From an uncultured Alphaproteobacteria bacterium (GTDB lineage Bacteria > Pseudomonadota > Alphaproteobacteria > RF32 > CAG-239), in the NCBI GenBank assembly GCA_944391345.1, contig CALXTE010000005.1, forward strand, positions 1 to 64,000: DNA of 64,000 nt. The letters are read 5' to 3'. The notes under the pieces were generated by a model, which was given only the letters and a program-made list of their open reading frames with translations, made no database searches and was not told where the DNA came from. This document shows positions 25,968 to 35,201 of the stretch, piece after piece. Every line of letters begins with the position of its first letter. Positions within the stretch are counted from its first letter, which is position 1. Made by a program: the position numbers and the translations under genes.

Positions 25968-27206
25968 ATGAAAAACGTTGTATCAAACCTTCTCGGATTT
26001 ATGACCAAAATCGAAAATTATTACGGACAGGAGATTTCTTCAACGAACAAAGCCGAAGGCAAAGAGCGCCAGTCTTCACAGGCTTTGAAATTGTGCTTTC
26101 TGGGGTATTTGCTCCATCCTTATCTGAAGCAAAAAATAAATTTAAGCAAGCTGATAAGGCTCTCTTTGGTTGCCAGCCGCTTTACCGCCGACACACTTTA
26201 TGATGCCGGCAAAAAGAAGCTTGGCGCCAAAGAGCGGGCCTATCTTTTAGACCGTGCCGAGCAGGCTGACGCGCTTTTGGATAGAAAAACAGAAACCTTG
26301 AGTGAGGCGCTGACAGACATCCTTGACCAAAAAAGCCTTGAAAGTCGTTTGATAATGTTTTTTGGGCGCTGGATTAACCGCTGGGAAGAGATTGCCGCTA
26401 AGAAAAATTGGGAACATAAAACCGATTTCAGAGAAAAGCCTTATGAGAGCTTAACCACGGTGAAAAAGCTTGAAGAACCTTTTGTTGAGGAGGCGTTTTC
26501 TTACCTAAATAAAAGAATATACGAGGTTTTATCGGCCGAAGGCATAGAGTTGGCTGCGCCCAAAATCAAACATTCTCCATTTACGGAAAATCTGCTTGAC
26601 TTCATGACACATATTGATGATTTGAGCCAAACCCAGCGTGATAATCTTATGACCGATGGGCGCAGAGAAACTGATGCCGATCATATCATCAAACTTATGT
26701 GGTGGATAATGGTTGCCTTGCCGCATCTGCAAAAGAAATACGCTGAGGATAGGTTGTTTGAACTGGCCTTGGTTCATGATATTGTAGAAGCCCGCTGCGG
26801 CGACATTCCGTTGTCTTTGCAACACAGCGATGCCGGAATAAAGCTGCAAAAAATTCAAAACGAGTGGGAGGCGATTATGTACTTCCGCGCGATATTGCCG
26901 CCACCGTTAAACAACCTGACTTATAACTTGTTTGAAGAATACGAAACCAAGGAAACACCGGAGAGCAAAGTCGTTTGGGCGCTGGATAAGCTTGACGCCA
27001 ACTGGCAGGCCAACCTCTATAATGGCGGCGATGTCACTTATTGGGGAAAATATCCGAACGGTGAGGTTTACTATCAACTGGCCTTAACGCGCAAACCTTT
27101 GGTCACGGAAATGGGCGAACCTTTGTTGAAGGCGCTTGAAGACGAAACCATCAGCACTTCGCAGAAAAATATGGAATCCTGCGGCATAAAGGTTGCTAAT
27201 TTATAA
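25968..27206 (+). CDS. HD-domain phosphohydrolase-like protein
   Basis: 412 residues. The C-terminal half carries an HD pattern: DADHIIKLMWW (His), ELALVHDIVEARCGD (His-Asp), and a distal Asp in WALDKLDANWQ, as in YfbR/HD_3-type 5'-nucleotidases. A related but motif-poor helical domain seems to occupy the N-terminal half (KLCFLGYLLHPYLKQ...), so the protein may be a tandem fusion. Substrate unknown. Cotranscribed with serS (28-nt gap, AAGGAAAG site). Confidence 0.75.
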   Translation: MKNVVSNLLGFMTKIENYYGQEISSTNKAEGKERQSSQALKLCFLGYLLHPYLKQKINLSKLIRLSLVASRFTADTLYDAGKKKLGAKERAYLLDRAEQADALLDRKTETLSEALTDILDQKSLESRLIMFFGRWINRWEEIAAKKNWEHKTDFREKPYESLTTVKKLEEPFVEEAFSYLNKRIYEVLSAEGIELAAPKIKHSPFTENLLDFMTHIDDLSQTQRDNLMTDGRRETDADHIIKLMWWIMVALPHLQKKYAEDRLFELALVHDIVEARCGDIPLSLQHSDAGIKLQKIQNEWEAIMYFRAILPPPLNNLTYNLFEEYETKETPESKVVWALDKLDANWQANLYNGGDVTYWGKYPNGEVYYQLALTRKPLVTEMGEPLLKALEDETISTSQKNMESCGIKVANL

Positions 27207-27213
27207 TAAAAAG

Positions 27214-28569
27214 CTATTGTTCAAGAACCGAGGTTATTTCCTCGGTTACTTTTTTTGCGTCGCCATAAAGCATAAAAGTATTCGGCGCATAAAACAGTGG
27301 GTTGTCCACGCCGGAATAACCTGTTGCCAAAGAGCGCTTAACAAAAAAGACGGTTTTTGCTTTACCGACCTCCAGCACCGGCATTCCGAAAATGGGGGAA
27401 GAGCTATCCGTTTTTGCCAATGGGTTAGTGACATCATTTGCGCCGATAACATAGGCCACGTCAGCCGTAGCAAACTCGCGGTTTATGGCTTCTAGCTCAA
27501 ACACATCTTCATAAGGGACATTAGCTTCGGCCAGCAAAACATTCATATGCCCCGGCATACGACCGGCCACCGGATGAATGGCAAATTTAACCTCAACATT
27601 ATATTTTGAGGCAAGAACTTCGGCCATCTCTTTCAGAATATGCTGCGCCTGAGCAACCGCCATACCATACCCCGGAACAATAATCACTTTAGAGGCATTT
27701 TCCATGATAAAAGCAGCATCTTGCGGATCACCGGCTTTGGCTTGCTGATGAGTTTCTTTAGCGGCAGCACTTGCACTTTCGCCAAGAGAGCCAAACATAA
27801 CAGACATCAACGAGCGATTCATGGCCTTTGTCATGATATAAGAGAGAATAGCACCGCTCGCCCCGACAATAGCCCCGACAATAATCAGCAAGATATTATT
27901 AAGCGAGAAGCCGATACCAACGGCCGCCCAACCGGAATAAGAATTAAGGATAGAAATAACAATCGGCATATCCGCACCGCCAATCGGCAAAACCAGGGTA
28001 ACCCCGAGCACCAGAGAGGCAGCGGCAAGCAGATAAAAAGGCTCAATCTGACCGGTAATCACAAAATGAGCGCAGGAGGCAATCACCAAAAGCGCCAACA
28101 TCAAATTAAACGTCCGTTGCAGCGGAAAATGCAAAGGCTTGGCTGAAATGAGGCCTTGCAGCTTTGCAAAAGCAAGGATTGAACCGGAAAAAGCAATGGC
28201 GCCGATAAGCAATCCGATAGCATTTTCAACATAGAGCGCCGAGCCGGCAAGAACTTCTGCCATGGCAATCAGTACGGCTGACAAGCCGCCCAAACCGTTA
28301 AACGCCGCAATCATTTGGGGCAGGGCGGTCATCTTGACTTTAATTGCAAAATAAGAGCCGATAAGCGCGCCGGCAATCAATGCCAATCCCACCCACAGTG
28401 TGTCGCTGACAAGGGATGAGGCTAAGGTAGCGCCAATGGCCAAAATCATACCAAAGATGCCGAGCAAATTACCTTTACGCGCGGTATCAGGCGCGGCTAA
28501 GCTGCGAATGGAGAGAATGAACAACACCGCCGATAAAAGATAAGAAACGAGTAACAAAGAATTAGTCAT
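27214..28569 (-). CDS. pntB: NAD(P) transhydrogenase beta subunit
   Basis: 451 residues: about eight or nine membrane segments followed by the NADP(H)-binding domain dIII ([57 protein letters not shown]). With PntAA and PntAB it couples hydride transfer from NADH to NADP+ to proton entry across the inner membrane, making NADPH. Its ATG overlaps the stop of pntAB. Confidence 0.97.
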   Translation of the reverse strand: MTNSLLLVSYLLSAVLFILSIRSLAAPDTARKGNLLGIFGMILAIGATLASSLVSDTLWVGLALIAGALIGSYFAIKVKMTALPQMIAAFNGLGGLSAVLIAMAEVLAGSALYVENAIGLLIGAIAFSGSILAFAKLQGLISAKPLHFPLQRTFNLMLALLVIASCAHFVITGQIEPFYLLAAASLVLGVTLVLPIGGADMPIVISILNSYSGWAAVGIGFSLNNILLIIVGAIVGASGAILSYIMTKAMNRSLMSVMFGSLGESASAAAKETHQQAKAGDPQDAAFIMENASKVIIVPGYGMAVAQAQHILKEMAEVLASKYNVEVKFAIHPVAGRMPGHMNVLLAEANVPYEDVFELEAINREFATADVAYVIGANDVTNPLAKTDSSSPIFGMPVLEVGKAKTVFFVKRSLATGYSGVDNPLFYAPNTFMLYGDAKKVTEEITSVLEQ

Positions 28570-28876
28570 GGTGTTTTACCTCCTGCGGCAAAGGTTTTTC
28601 TTTTTTCTTAAACATAAGGAGCATGCGTTGCGAGACAATAAAACCGCCAAAAATATTGATTGAGGCTAAAACCACGGCAATGAGGCCCAAAATTTTGGCC
28701 AAACTGAACTCGGCAGTTCCGGCAGTAATGAGCGCCCCGAGAATAACCACGCCGGAAATTGCATTAGACACACTCATCAAAGGAGAATGCAAAGCCGGTG
28801 TCACGCCCCACACCACAAAATAACCGACAAAGCAGGCCAAAACAAAAATGGTCCAAAGTAAAAAACTGTCTGTCAT
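28562..28876 (-). CDS. pntAB: NAD(P) transhydrogenase alpha-2 subunit
   Basis: 104 residues with three or four membrane segments and the [21 protein letters not shown] block of the alpha C-terminal domain. Start at 28876 follows CGGAGAA; the frame to 28903 is longer but lacks a site. The split alpha subunit is the three-gene arrangement typical of alphaproteobacteria such as Rhodospirillum. It overlaps pntB by 8 nt and pntAA by 4 nt. Confidence 0.95.
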   Translation of the reverse strand: MTDSFLLWTIFVLACFVGYFVVWGVTPALHSPLMSVSNAISGVVILGALITAGTAEFSLAKILGLIAVVLASINIFGGFIVSQRMLLMFKKKEKPLPQEVKHHD

Positions 28877-29910
28877 AGCAATTCTCCGTTTTTCATAAAA
28901 CATACGGCTTTCAAAATATCGTCGTTAAAGTCGGTTGGATTTTGCGCCGTAGGCTTAAAAAAGGTTTGAACAAAGTTATAAACATTGCGGGCAAAAAGCT
29001 CGCTGGCCGAATAAGGCAGCAGAGCCGCCCCGTTAGAAAGACCGATAATCGAAACATCAAACAATCTAACGATTTTGCCGGCGTCAGAGCCTTCAATATT
29101 GCCGCCGCTGTCAACTGCCATATCAACCAGAACCGAATTCTTTTTCATCTGCTTTATCATATTCTTAGAGATAAGCCGCGGTGCTTTTTTATCAGGAATT
29201 TGCGCGGTCGTAATCACAATATCTGATTGTTTGAGTTGATTAACAAAATCTTGCGGATTTTCGTTTTTCAAATATTTTGCCCCAAGGGATTCGACTTGTT
29301 CTTTGACTTCCGGTCGAACATCTGAAGCCACAACCTGCGCCCCCAAACGTTTGGCAGTAGCAATAGCCTGCAAACCGGCCACTCCGACCCCAACCACAAA
29401 AACTTTTGCCGGAGGAATGGTCCCGGCTGCCGTAATCATAAACGGCACGGCACGATTAAAACTGTTTATGGCAATAAGAGCGGCTTTATAACCGGCCAAA
29501 TTACTTTGAGATGAAAGCACATCCATATTCTGCGCCCGAGAGATTCGCGGAATAAGATTGAGGGCAAAACACGTGGCTTGCTTTTTTGCTAAATCTGATT
29601 TTGAGGCCGTACGCGATTCGCTCGGAAAAAGTGCAATGATGGCGCAGCCGTTTTTCATAAGCGAAATTTCATTAGGCTGCGGCGCGTTGATTTTAAGGAT
29701 GATATCGGCCGATTTGTAGACTTCTTTTGCCGAAGAAATGATTTTGGCACCGGCTTGGCGGTAGTCATCATCATTAAAGCCGGATTCGCTCCCTGCCTCA
29801 GACTGGATATGAACCTCAAATCCGAGGGCAACAAATTTTTTGATAGTTTCGGGAGTGGCAGCCACGCGGGTTTCATTAGCTAAAATTTCTTTGGGAACGG
29901 CAATAATCAT
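28873..29910 (-). CDS. pntAA: NAD(P) transhydrogenase alpha-1 subunit (NAD-binding)
   Basis: 345 residues related to alanine dehydrogenase: N-terminal [20 protein letters not shown], Rossmann domain [21 protein letters not shown], and [14 protein letters not shown]. It binds NAD(H) as domain dI of the proton-translocating transhydrogenase. Start at 29910 follows GAGGTC. First gene of pntAA-pntAB-pntB. Confidence 0.96.
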   Translation of the reverse strand: MIIAVPKEILANETRVAATPETIKKFVALGFEVHIQSEAGSESGFNDDDYRQAGAKIISSAKEVYKSADIILKINAPQPNEISLMKNGCAIIALFPSESRTASKSDLAKKQATCFALNLIPRISRAQNMDVLSSQSNLAGYKAALIAINSFNRAVPFMITAAGTIPPAKVFVVGVGVAGLQAIATAKRLGAQVVASDVRPEVKEQVESLGAKYLKNENPQDFVNQLKQSDIVITTAQIPDKKAPRLISKNMIKQMKKNSVLVDMAVDSGGNIEGSDAGKIVRLFDVSIIGLSNGAALLPYSASELFARNVYNFVQTFFKPTAQNPTDFNDDILKAVCFMKNGELL

Positions 29911-30012
29911 CTTGACCTCGGCAAAGCATGATACTAAATTCGAACAAGATATTATATAATGCAAGATAATGTAGAATGCAATAAGTTAAAATAAATAGTA
30001 GGATAAGCAAAA

Positions 30013-30558
30013 ATGCTGCAATTATTTTTAACATTTTTCAAAATCGGACTATTTACCTTTGGCGGCGGCTATGCGATGTTGCCGCTGTTACAAGATGAAA
30101 TTGTGCGCCGCCACAAATGGGCCACGGAGGACGAGCTTTTGGACTATTACGCGGTTGGGCAAAGCACACCGGGGATAATCTCGGTGAATGTCGCAACCTT
30201 TATCGGCTATCGCCAATATGGCGTATGGGGCGGAATTTTAGCCACGCTGGCCATAATCATGCCTTCTTTCATCATTATTACCTTGATTGCAACCATCTTA
30301 GATAAATTTATGGATAACAAATATTTGACTCATGCCTTTGCCGGAATTCGTTTGGCCGTGAGTGCCTTAATATTAGACACGGTCATCGGCCTATGGAAAA
30401 AAAGCGTTAATAACCGCTTGGGCTATGTGATATTTGCCCTTGCCGCGATTAGTGTCCTGTTTTTAAATGTCTCAGCGGTTTTGGTGGTGATTGTCGCCGG
30501 CGCAATGGGCTATATCGCTCATCGGGTAAAATCTTCTGCTAAAAAGGAGAAAGCCTGA
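30013..30558 (+). CDS. Chromate transporter family, half-size subunit 1
   Basis: 181 residues with about five membrane segments and the CHR-domain signature FKIGLFTFGGGYAMLPLL plus VGQSTPGIISVNVATFIGY. Half-size CHR proteins usually work as a heterologous pair encoded by adjacent genes. The family includes ChrA chromate efflux pumps, but the physiological anion is often unknown. Stop overlaps the next ATG (ATGA). Confidence 0.9.
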   Translation: MLQLFLTFFKIGLFTFGGGYAMLPLLQDEIVRRHKWATEDELLDYYAVGQSTPGIISVNVATFIGYRQYGVWGGILATLAIIMPSFIIITLIATILDKFMDNKYLTHAFAGIRLAVSALILDTVIGLWKKSVNNRLGYVIFALAAISVLFLNVSAVLVVIVAGAMGYIAHRVKSSAKKEKA

Positions 30559-31076
30559 TGATATATGCCATTTTGTTCTTTCAGTTTTTTAAGATAGGGC
30601 TGTTTGCCATAGGCGGCGGCTTGGTTACCGTCCCGTTTTTATTTGACTTAGCCGAGCATTATCCATGGTTTACGGCGGCCGAATTAGCCGATATGATAGC
30701 CATTTCCGAGTCCACTCCGGGGCCTTTGGGGGTAAATATGGCAACTTATGCCGGTTTTAAGGCCGCGGGAGTTTTCGGCGGAGCTATTGCGACCATAGGC
30801 CTGACCTTTCCGTCGGTGGTAATTATCATCTTGATTGCCAAGTTATTAAAAAAATTCAAGGACAATCCGAATGTCCGGAGCATTTTAACCGGCATCAGAC
30901 CGGCGGTAATTGCGCTGATTTGCTTGGCTGGCTGGGAGATATTAAAAATATCGGTCAGAAGTTGGCAAGACGGCATAATTTTTGTTTTATTTTTAGCCGC
31001 AATACATTATTATAAAAAAAGCCCGATTCTTTATATCATCATAGCGGCCATTATCGGCGTCGCGCTTGAACTTTAA
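30558..31076 (+). CDS. Chromate transporter family, half-size subunit 2
   Basis: 172 residues, the second CHR half: FKIGLFAIGGGLVTVPFL and ISESTPGPLGVNMATYAG near the start, and PNVRSILTGIRPAVIALI later. It is translationally coupled to the first half through an ATGA overlap, so the two form one transporter. Confidence 0.9.
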   Translation: MIYAILFFQFFKIGLFAIGGGLVTVPFLFDLAEHYPWFTAAELADMIAISESTPGPLGVNMATYAGFKAAGVFGGAIATIGLTFPSVVIIILIAKLLKKFKDNPNVRSILTGIRPAVIALICLAGWEILKISVRSWQDGIIFVLFLAAIHYYKKSPILYIIIAAIIGVALEL

Positions 31077-31086
31077 GGAGAACAAC

Positions 31087-31551
31087 ATGAGAAAATGGAT
31101 ATGGACAGCAATCATTTTAGTGATTATCGTCGGATTATATATCATAAGTTTAGGCGCCTACGGAACTTGGGTTAATACCAATCCCCAGCCGGGAAACATT
31201 TTTTCGGGTGATATCAAAATTGAAAAAATCAAAAACGAAGAAGGCGCACAGCACAAATATTTAATGATAATTTCTGATAAAGAAAATCATGCTTTATCTT
31301 GCACCCCGACTGAGGAAGAAGAGATATATACTTGCTTGCCGTTTATTAAAAGCACCGACAGCAATACGCTGAAAGACATTGCCCTGCAAACGGCCATGAC
31401 CCCGCTATTTGTAAAACTTAAAGTCCAAAATTATATGTTCTATCATGTTTTGGATATTGAGATGAGCTATGTCACGCCCAAATGCCAAAAGCTTGGCGAA
31501 GAAGGCTGCCAGCTTATCAAGCTCCCGCAATACACCAAAAAAGGCATATAA
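31087..31551 (+). CDS. Hypothetical protein with N-terminal membrane anchor
   Basis: 154 residues from ATG 31087, which follows AAGGAG. One N-terminal membrane segment (WTAIILVIIVGLYIISLGAYG), then a soluble exported domain with five Cys residues in the mature part. Probably co-transcribed with the chromate-transporter pair (10-nt gap). Not recognised. Confidence 0.65.
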   Translation: MRKWIWTAIILVIIVGLYIISLGAYGTWVNTNPQPGNIFSGDIKIEKIKNEEGAQHKYLMIISDKENHALSCTPTEEEEIYTCLPFIKSTDSNTLKDIALQTAMTPLFVKLKVQNYMFYHVLDIEMSYVTPKCQKLGEEGCQLIKLPQYTKKGI

Positions 31552-31568
31552 CGCTATAAACAAAAATA

Positions 31569-31597
31569 TTGACAAATTAGAACAAAACGACTAAATT
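31569..31597 (+). promoter_or_regulatory. Predicted vegetative promoter
   Basis: TTGACA (31569-31574), 17-nt spacer, TAAATT (31592-31597), 25 nt before the ATG of the large PcfJ-like gene, giving a very short leader. Confidence 0.55.
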
Positions 31598-31621
31598 CAT
31601 GTTCCAAAAGAAGTAAAGAAC

Positions 31622-34180
31622 ATGAAGATAGCAAATTTTAGAGAATATACCGGCGTTTTGCGCGAGATATATACCGGAGAGGCCATGGCCGAAACCGGAA
31701 GCTATTACCATGCGTTGATGTCTTCGGGCAAAAAGCTTAATCAAAAGAAAAACGAGCTCCGCCAAAAAATAGCCGGATTAAGTCAAAAAATTCAGACCCA
31801 AGCGGAGATAGTGCGCCAAGCCACAGACAAGCGCCGCGCCGGATTAGAGGTTAATAAGCTTAAAAAAGAAAAACAAGCTTTGGTCAAAACCTTAAAAGAC
31901 TTGCAGTCAAGCGACCACTTTAATTCCTTGAGTAATGACGCCAAAATCTGCGTTTGCAGCGGTTTTTTGTTCCAAAAATATCTGACCAATGAAATACTCA
32001 AAAACAATCCTCTTCATTTTCAAAAAAACAGCCATGGTGATTTGATTGTTGACACATCTCAATTAAGACACTCTGATTTGTTTACTCAAGCCGCCCATGT
32101 GAAGGACTTTATCGCGGCTTATATGGCACGCTATCCTGAAAAAGTCAAAACCGCTGGTTATTTCAAAACCTTGCTGAACAAGGTGGACGATTGGCAAGGG
32201 ATAATGACCTTTGTTGATAAAAATTTTGATAAGCTGAGCCGCCAAACCAAAGAACAGCAAGATGACATTCAATCCAGTCATCAAGGCACGGAAGTTGTTT
32301 TAACCTTTCCTGAAGAAAAGCTTTATTTGCTGCGTCTATGCAATCCGGACGCGCTGGATTATGAGAGCAAAAAGATGGATCATTGCGTCGGCAAAGGCGG
32401 ATACGATAGCGATGTGTCAGAAGGCAAAACACAAATTTATTCTTTGCGCTCGGAAGCAGAAAATGGCGAATGGCTTCCCCACGCCACAATTGAGTTTAAG
32501 GACGGTGCGGTAAAGCAAATAAGCGGCCATAAAAATCAAGAGATAGAAGACGCTTATATTTCGGCCACCAGAGAAAGCATTTATCACCTTTGCCAAAGTC
32601 GGGATATGTTTGAATTATACCGCCAAAAAAAGGTGTCGGGATTAAAAAATTGCGGTTACATTTTTAGCGCCGATGATTATCCGATAGACTTAAAAAATCC
32701 GCCAAAAGAAGCACACCTGAAAATGATTTCGGAAAATTCTCCGATATTAAAACTTTTTGAGCCGCAAAATTTAACCTTGGATTTGTACACATTTTCATTT
32801 CCGCTGACGGAAGAAAAATTAAACTTAATCAAAAAGTTTAAGCATATAAAAACAGTAGACGGCAGAGAAAATATTCAAAGTAAAGAAGAAGCTTGGGCGG
32901 CGCGGCAAAAACTTTTATCCTTTGCCGGCAAAGAAGGACCGAAAAAGTTTTCCTCCCATCTTTTGCGAGAAATCGGCTTTGTTTATGATGAGAATGATAC
33001 ACTATACGATTTGACCAGCTTGTCACAAGAGATAACGATAGATTCCATATATAAAAATCAAGGAATAAGATTTTTTATGCCGGCCGATTTGGTTAATGTG
33101 AAGAATTTTTATGTTGGCTACGAAATAGATGAAGAGGCTAAATCATATTTGCAAAAGTTAAAATCAATCAAAAACATTTCCACATCGCCAGAGGAGATTT
33201 CAAAACCCCAAGAAGTCAAAATAGAAAATATTTTAGAGACGCGAGAGGCATTGCAAAAATTTTTCAAAACCGATGATTGGCTTCAAAGAGTGGATTCTGA
33301 GCTGAAAAATACATTGGGTTTTTTTGAAAAAATTTATCCTGACAAGCCCAGATTTTCAATAGTCAACTGGGAAGATGCTTCTCAAAAATATCCGCAGGTT
33401 TGGATTGATGTGATAAATACTCAAGAACCGGAAAGAATAAACAAAATAAAAACCAATGCGTCTGCTTGGCCTTATATGAATTATAAAAACATAGAAATTG
33501 ATATGGTCAATGTTCAGGGCAATGTTTCTAAACAAACCATAGACGCGGTTAATTCTCTGAGAGGCGTAGCGGGACTGAATATCGAAAAGGCTGACTTGTC
33601 CGAAACAAAAGAACTCGATTTTAGCCGCGTTAAGTTTTTAACAGTTCCCCAAAAGTCGGATTTAGGCATATTTGGAGACCCGTTCATGTTTCGCGAAAAA
33701 TGGACAGTTTGTTCCTTGTTAGATGACCATGTCATAATCTTGCGGGAGAATAAAAATCAACCGCCGCTGAACAAAATAAAATTACCTTTGGATATAAAGC
33801 ATTTTTGCTATGAAACGGAGGATAATACCAAGACCGCACTGCCGGATTTTCGCCGCTATCCTGAGCTTGAGAGCTTGCAACTTAATAATCTTGATTTATC
33901 GGATAATAAGGTGATATACTTGCCTAAAGGCATAAAATATTTAGCATTTTATCAGTGCAAATTCGGCGAGCATCCGCACATGGATTTAAGCGGTTTTGAA
34001 AATCTTCGGGAATTGCGCTTGAATGAAAGCGATTTAAGCAAGATTAAAAAAATAACCTTGCCGCAGGGATTAGAAAAATTAGAAACAGATAACACCATAT
34101 TTAACAAAGACGCAAAGAGACCGCAACTGCCGAAAAAGACTAAAACGATTCGTCCGGCTCAAGGCGACAGAGAGATTTAA
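31622..34180 (+). CDS. Large protein with PcfJ-like domain and C-terminal leucine-rich repeats
   Basis: 852 residues, no signal peptide. Residues about 35-95 form a coiled coil. Residues about 251-306 match the PcfJ pattern known from conjugative/phage-type elements (MDHCVGKGGYDSD, HATIEFKDGAVKQISGHKN). The long middle part is unassigned. The last 250 residues contain irregular leucine-rich repeats (LESLQLNNLDLSDNKVIYLP, LRELRLNESDLSKIKKITLP). The combination suggests a cytoplasmic or delivered recognition protein (inference). It has its own promoter and may be co-transcribed with the 173-residue gene downstream. Confidence 0.65.
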   Translation: MKIANFREYTGVLREIYTGEAMAETGSYYHALMSSGKKLNQKKNELRQKIAGLSQKIQTQAEIVRQATDKRRAGLEVNKLKKEKQALVKTLKDLQSSDHFNSLSNDAKICVCSGFLFQKYLTNEILKNNPLHFQKNSHGDLIVDTSQLRHSDLFTQAAHVKDFIAAYMARYPEKVKTAGYFKTLLNKVDDWQGIMTFVDKNFDKLSRQTKEQQDDIQSSHQGTEVVLTFPEEKLYLLRLCNPDALDYESKKMDHCVGKGGYDSDVSEGKTQIYSLRSEAENGEWLPHATIEFKDGAVKQISGHKNQEIEDAYISATRESIYHLCQSRDMFELYRQKKVSGLKNCGYIFSADDYPIDLKNPPKEAHLKMISENSPILKLFEPQNLTLDLYTFSFPLTEEKLNLIKKFKHIKTVDGRENIQSKEEAWAARQKLLSFAGKEGPKKFSSHLLREIGFVYDENDTLYDLTSLSQEITIDSIYKNQGIRFFMPADLVNVKNFYVGYEIDEEAKSYLQKLKSIKNISTSPEEISKPQEVKIENILETREALQKFFKTDDWLQRVDSELKNTLGFFEKIYPDKPRFSIVNWEDASQKYPQVWIDVINTQEPERINKIKTNASAWPYMNYKNIEIDMVNVQGNVSKQTIDAVNSLRGVAGLNIEKADLSETKELDFSRVKFLTVPQKSDLGIFGDPFMFREKWTVCSLLDDHVIILRENKNQPPLNKIKLPLDIKHFCYETEDNTKTALPDFRRYPELESLQLNNLDLSDNKVIYLPKGIKYLAFYQCKFGEHPHMDLSGFENLRELRLNESDLSKIKKITLPQGLEKLETDNTIFNKDAKRPQLPKKTKTIRPAQGDREI

Positions 34181-34214
34181 AATTATTATTATTCACTATT
34201 AAATAAAGACTATT

Positions 34215-34736
34215 ATGAACGATTTACCAAAAAAATTAGATGATTTCATCAAAGAGATGAAGTTGTCTTTGAACCGGAAAGAGGTTGTGCAATTAATGGC
34301 CGCATTGCTGGAACATTATGACATTTCCTTAAAAGAGATTAAAGCGAATACGCCGGATTCGATATCGGAGAAAAAAGCTGCAGCAACCGTTTCACCAACG
34401 CCGGCACCGTCAACAACAGATCTGCCGTATATTTTGCCCGGAGTCGGTGTCGTTTTGCCGTCAAATAAAGTTTTGTATTGTGACGGTAGCGAAAACAAAG
34501 GAACCCGATCGCAAGCACGTTTTTATCTGCTTCGCAAGCTTCCTTTGCCCAAAGGCTATAGGTGGCGTCTGATGAACAGCGTAGACTTAAGAGAGATTCG
34601 GACATATCGATATGTGGTCGATAAGTTGCTTCATGAGCTTCACGGCGTTACCATGTTTGCTGACGATGATGAATATATTCTTGAGGATAATAATTTGGAT
34701 CGTGGCTATGTTCGTTTCATTGCCGATTTACGGTAA
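34215..34736 (+). CDS. Hypothetical protein
   Basis: 173 residues: a helical N-terminus (LPKKLDDFIKEMKLSLNRKEVVQLMAALLEHY is its start region), a Pro/Thr/Ser linker near residues 55-70, and a compact C-terminal domain (YRWRLMNSVDLREI, GYVRFIADLR) that faintly recalls DUF1566-type ends. It follows the PcfJ-like gene by 34 nt and is closed by a strong terminator. Function unknown. Confidence 0.6.
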   Translation: MNDLPKKLDDFIKEMKLSLNRKEVVQLMAALLEHYDISLKEIKANTPDSISEKKAAATVSPTPAPSTTDLPYILPGVGVVLPSNKVLYCDGSENKGTRSQARFYLLRKLPLPKGYRWRLMNSVDLREIRTYRYVVDKLLHELHGVTMFADDDEYILEDNNLDRGYVRFIADLR

Positions 34737-34740
34737 AAAC

Positions 34741-34776
34741 AAAAAAAACAGCAGGATTTTCCTGCTGTTTTTTTGT
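34741..34776. terminator. Strong intrinsic terminator
   Basis: Perfect stem AACAGCAGGA / TCCTGCTGTT with a 2-nt centre plus T-run of seven; A-run on the other side makes it usable by the convergent gapR gene. Confidence 0.85.
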
Positions 34777-34795
34777 TTGTAAATAATGATTTAGC

Positions 34796-35038
34796 TTAAA
34801 TGTCCAAAGCCTTGCGATATGTTTCAAGCAAAATTTCTTGTTCATCACGGTCAGCCGCATTCATCTTGCGCAATTTCAAAACCGCACGCATGATTTTAAC
34901 ATCAAAACCGGCCGACTTCGCTTCAGCAAAAATATCACGAATATCCGAAGCAATCGCTGCCTTTTCTTCTTCCAAATGCTCGATTCTTTCAATCAACGAA
35001 GCCAGTCTTGATCCGTCAATTCCCCCAACATCACTCAT
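34796..35038 (-). CDS. gapR: GapR family nucleoid-associated protein (DUF2312)
   Basis: 80 residues, matching DUF2312: LASLIERIEHLEEEKAAIASDIRDIF, EAKSAGFDVKIMRAVLKLRKM and a short C-terminal helix. GapR in Caulobacter is a dimer/tetramer that clamps overtwisted DNA ahead of replication and transcription and stimulates topoisomerases. The family is essentially confined to alphaproteobacteria, so it is a lineage marker. Single gene. Confidence 0.92.
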   Translation of the reverse strand: MSDVGGIDGSRLASLIERIEHLEEEKAAIASDIRDIFAEAKSAGFDVKIMRAVLKLRKMNAADRDEQEILLETYRKALDI

Positions 35039-35201
35039 AATAAAGCTCCTTAAAAAAATAAGTTAACATTGGCATAGACTGTAACAAAAAGAGAATTAAT
35101 TTACAAGCAATAATTTTAGGGGATTAATTGCTTAATGTAATACATTGTTAAATTTTTGCGGATAATATAGGGGCAAATTGTAATAACGTAAGGAGTATGA
35201 A

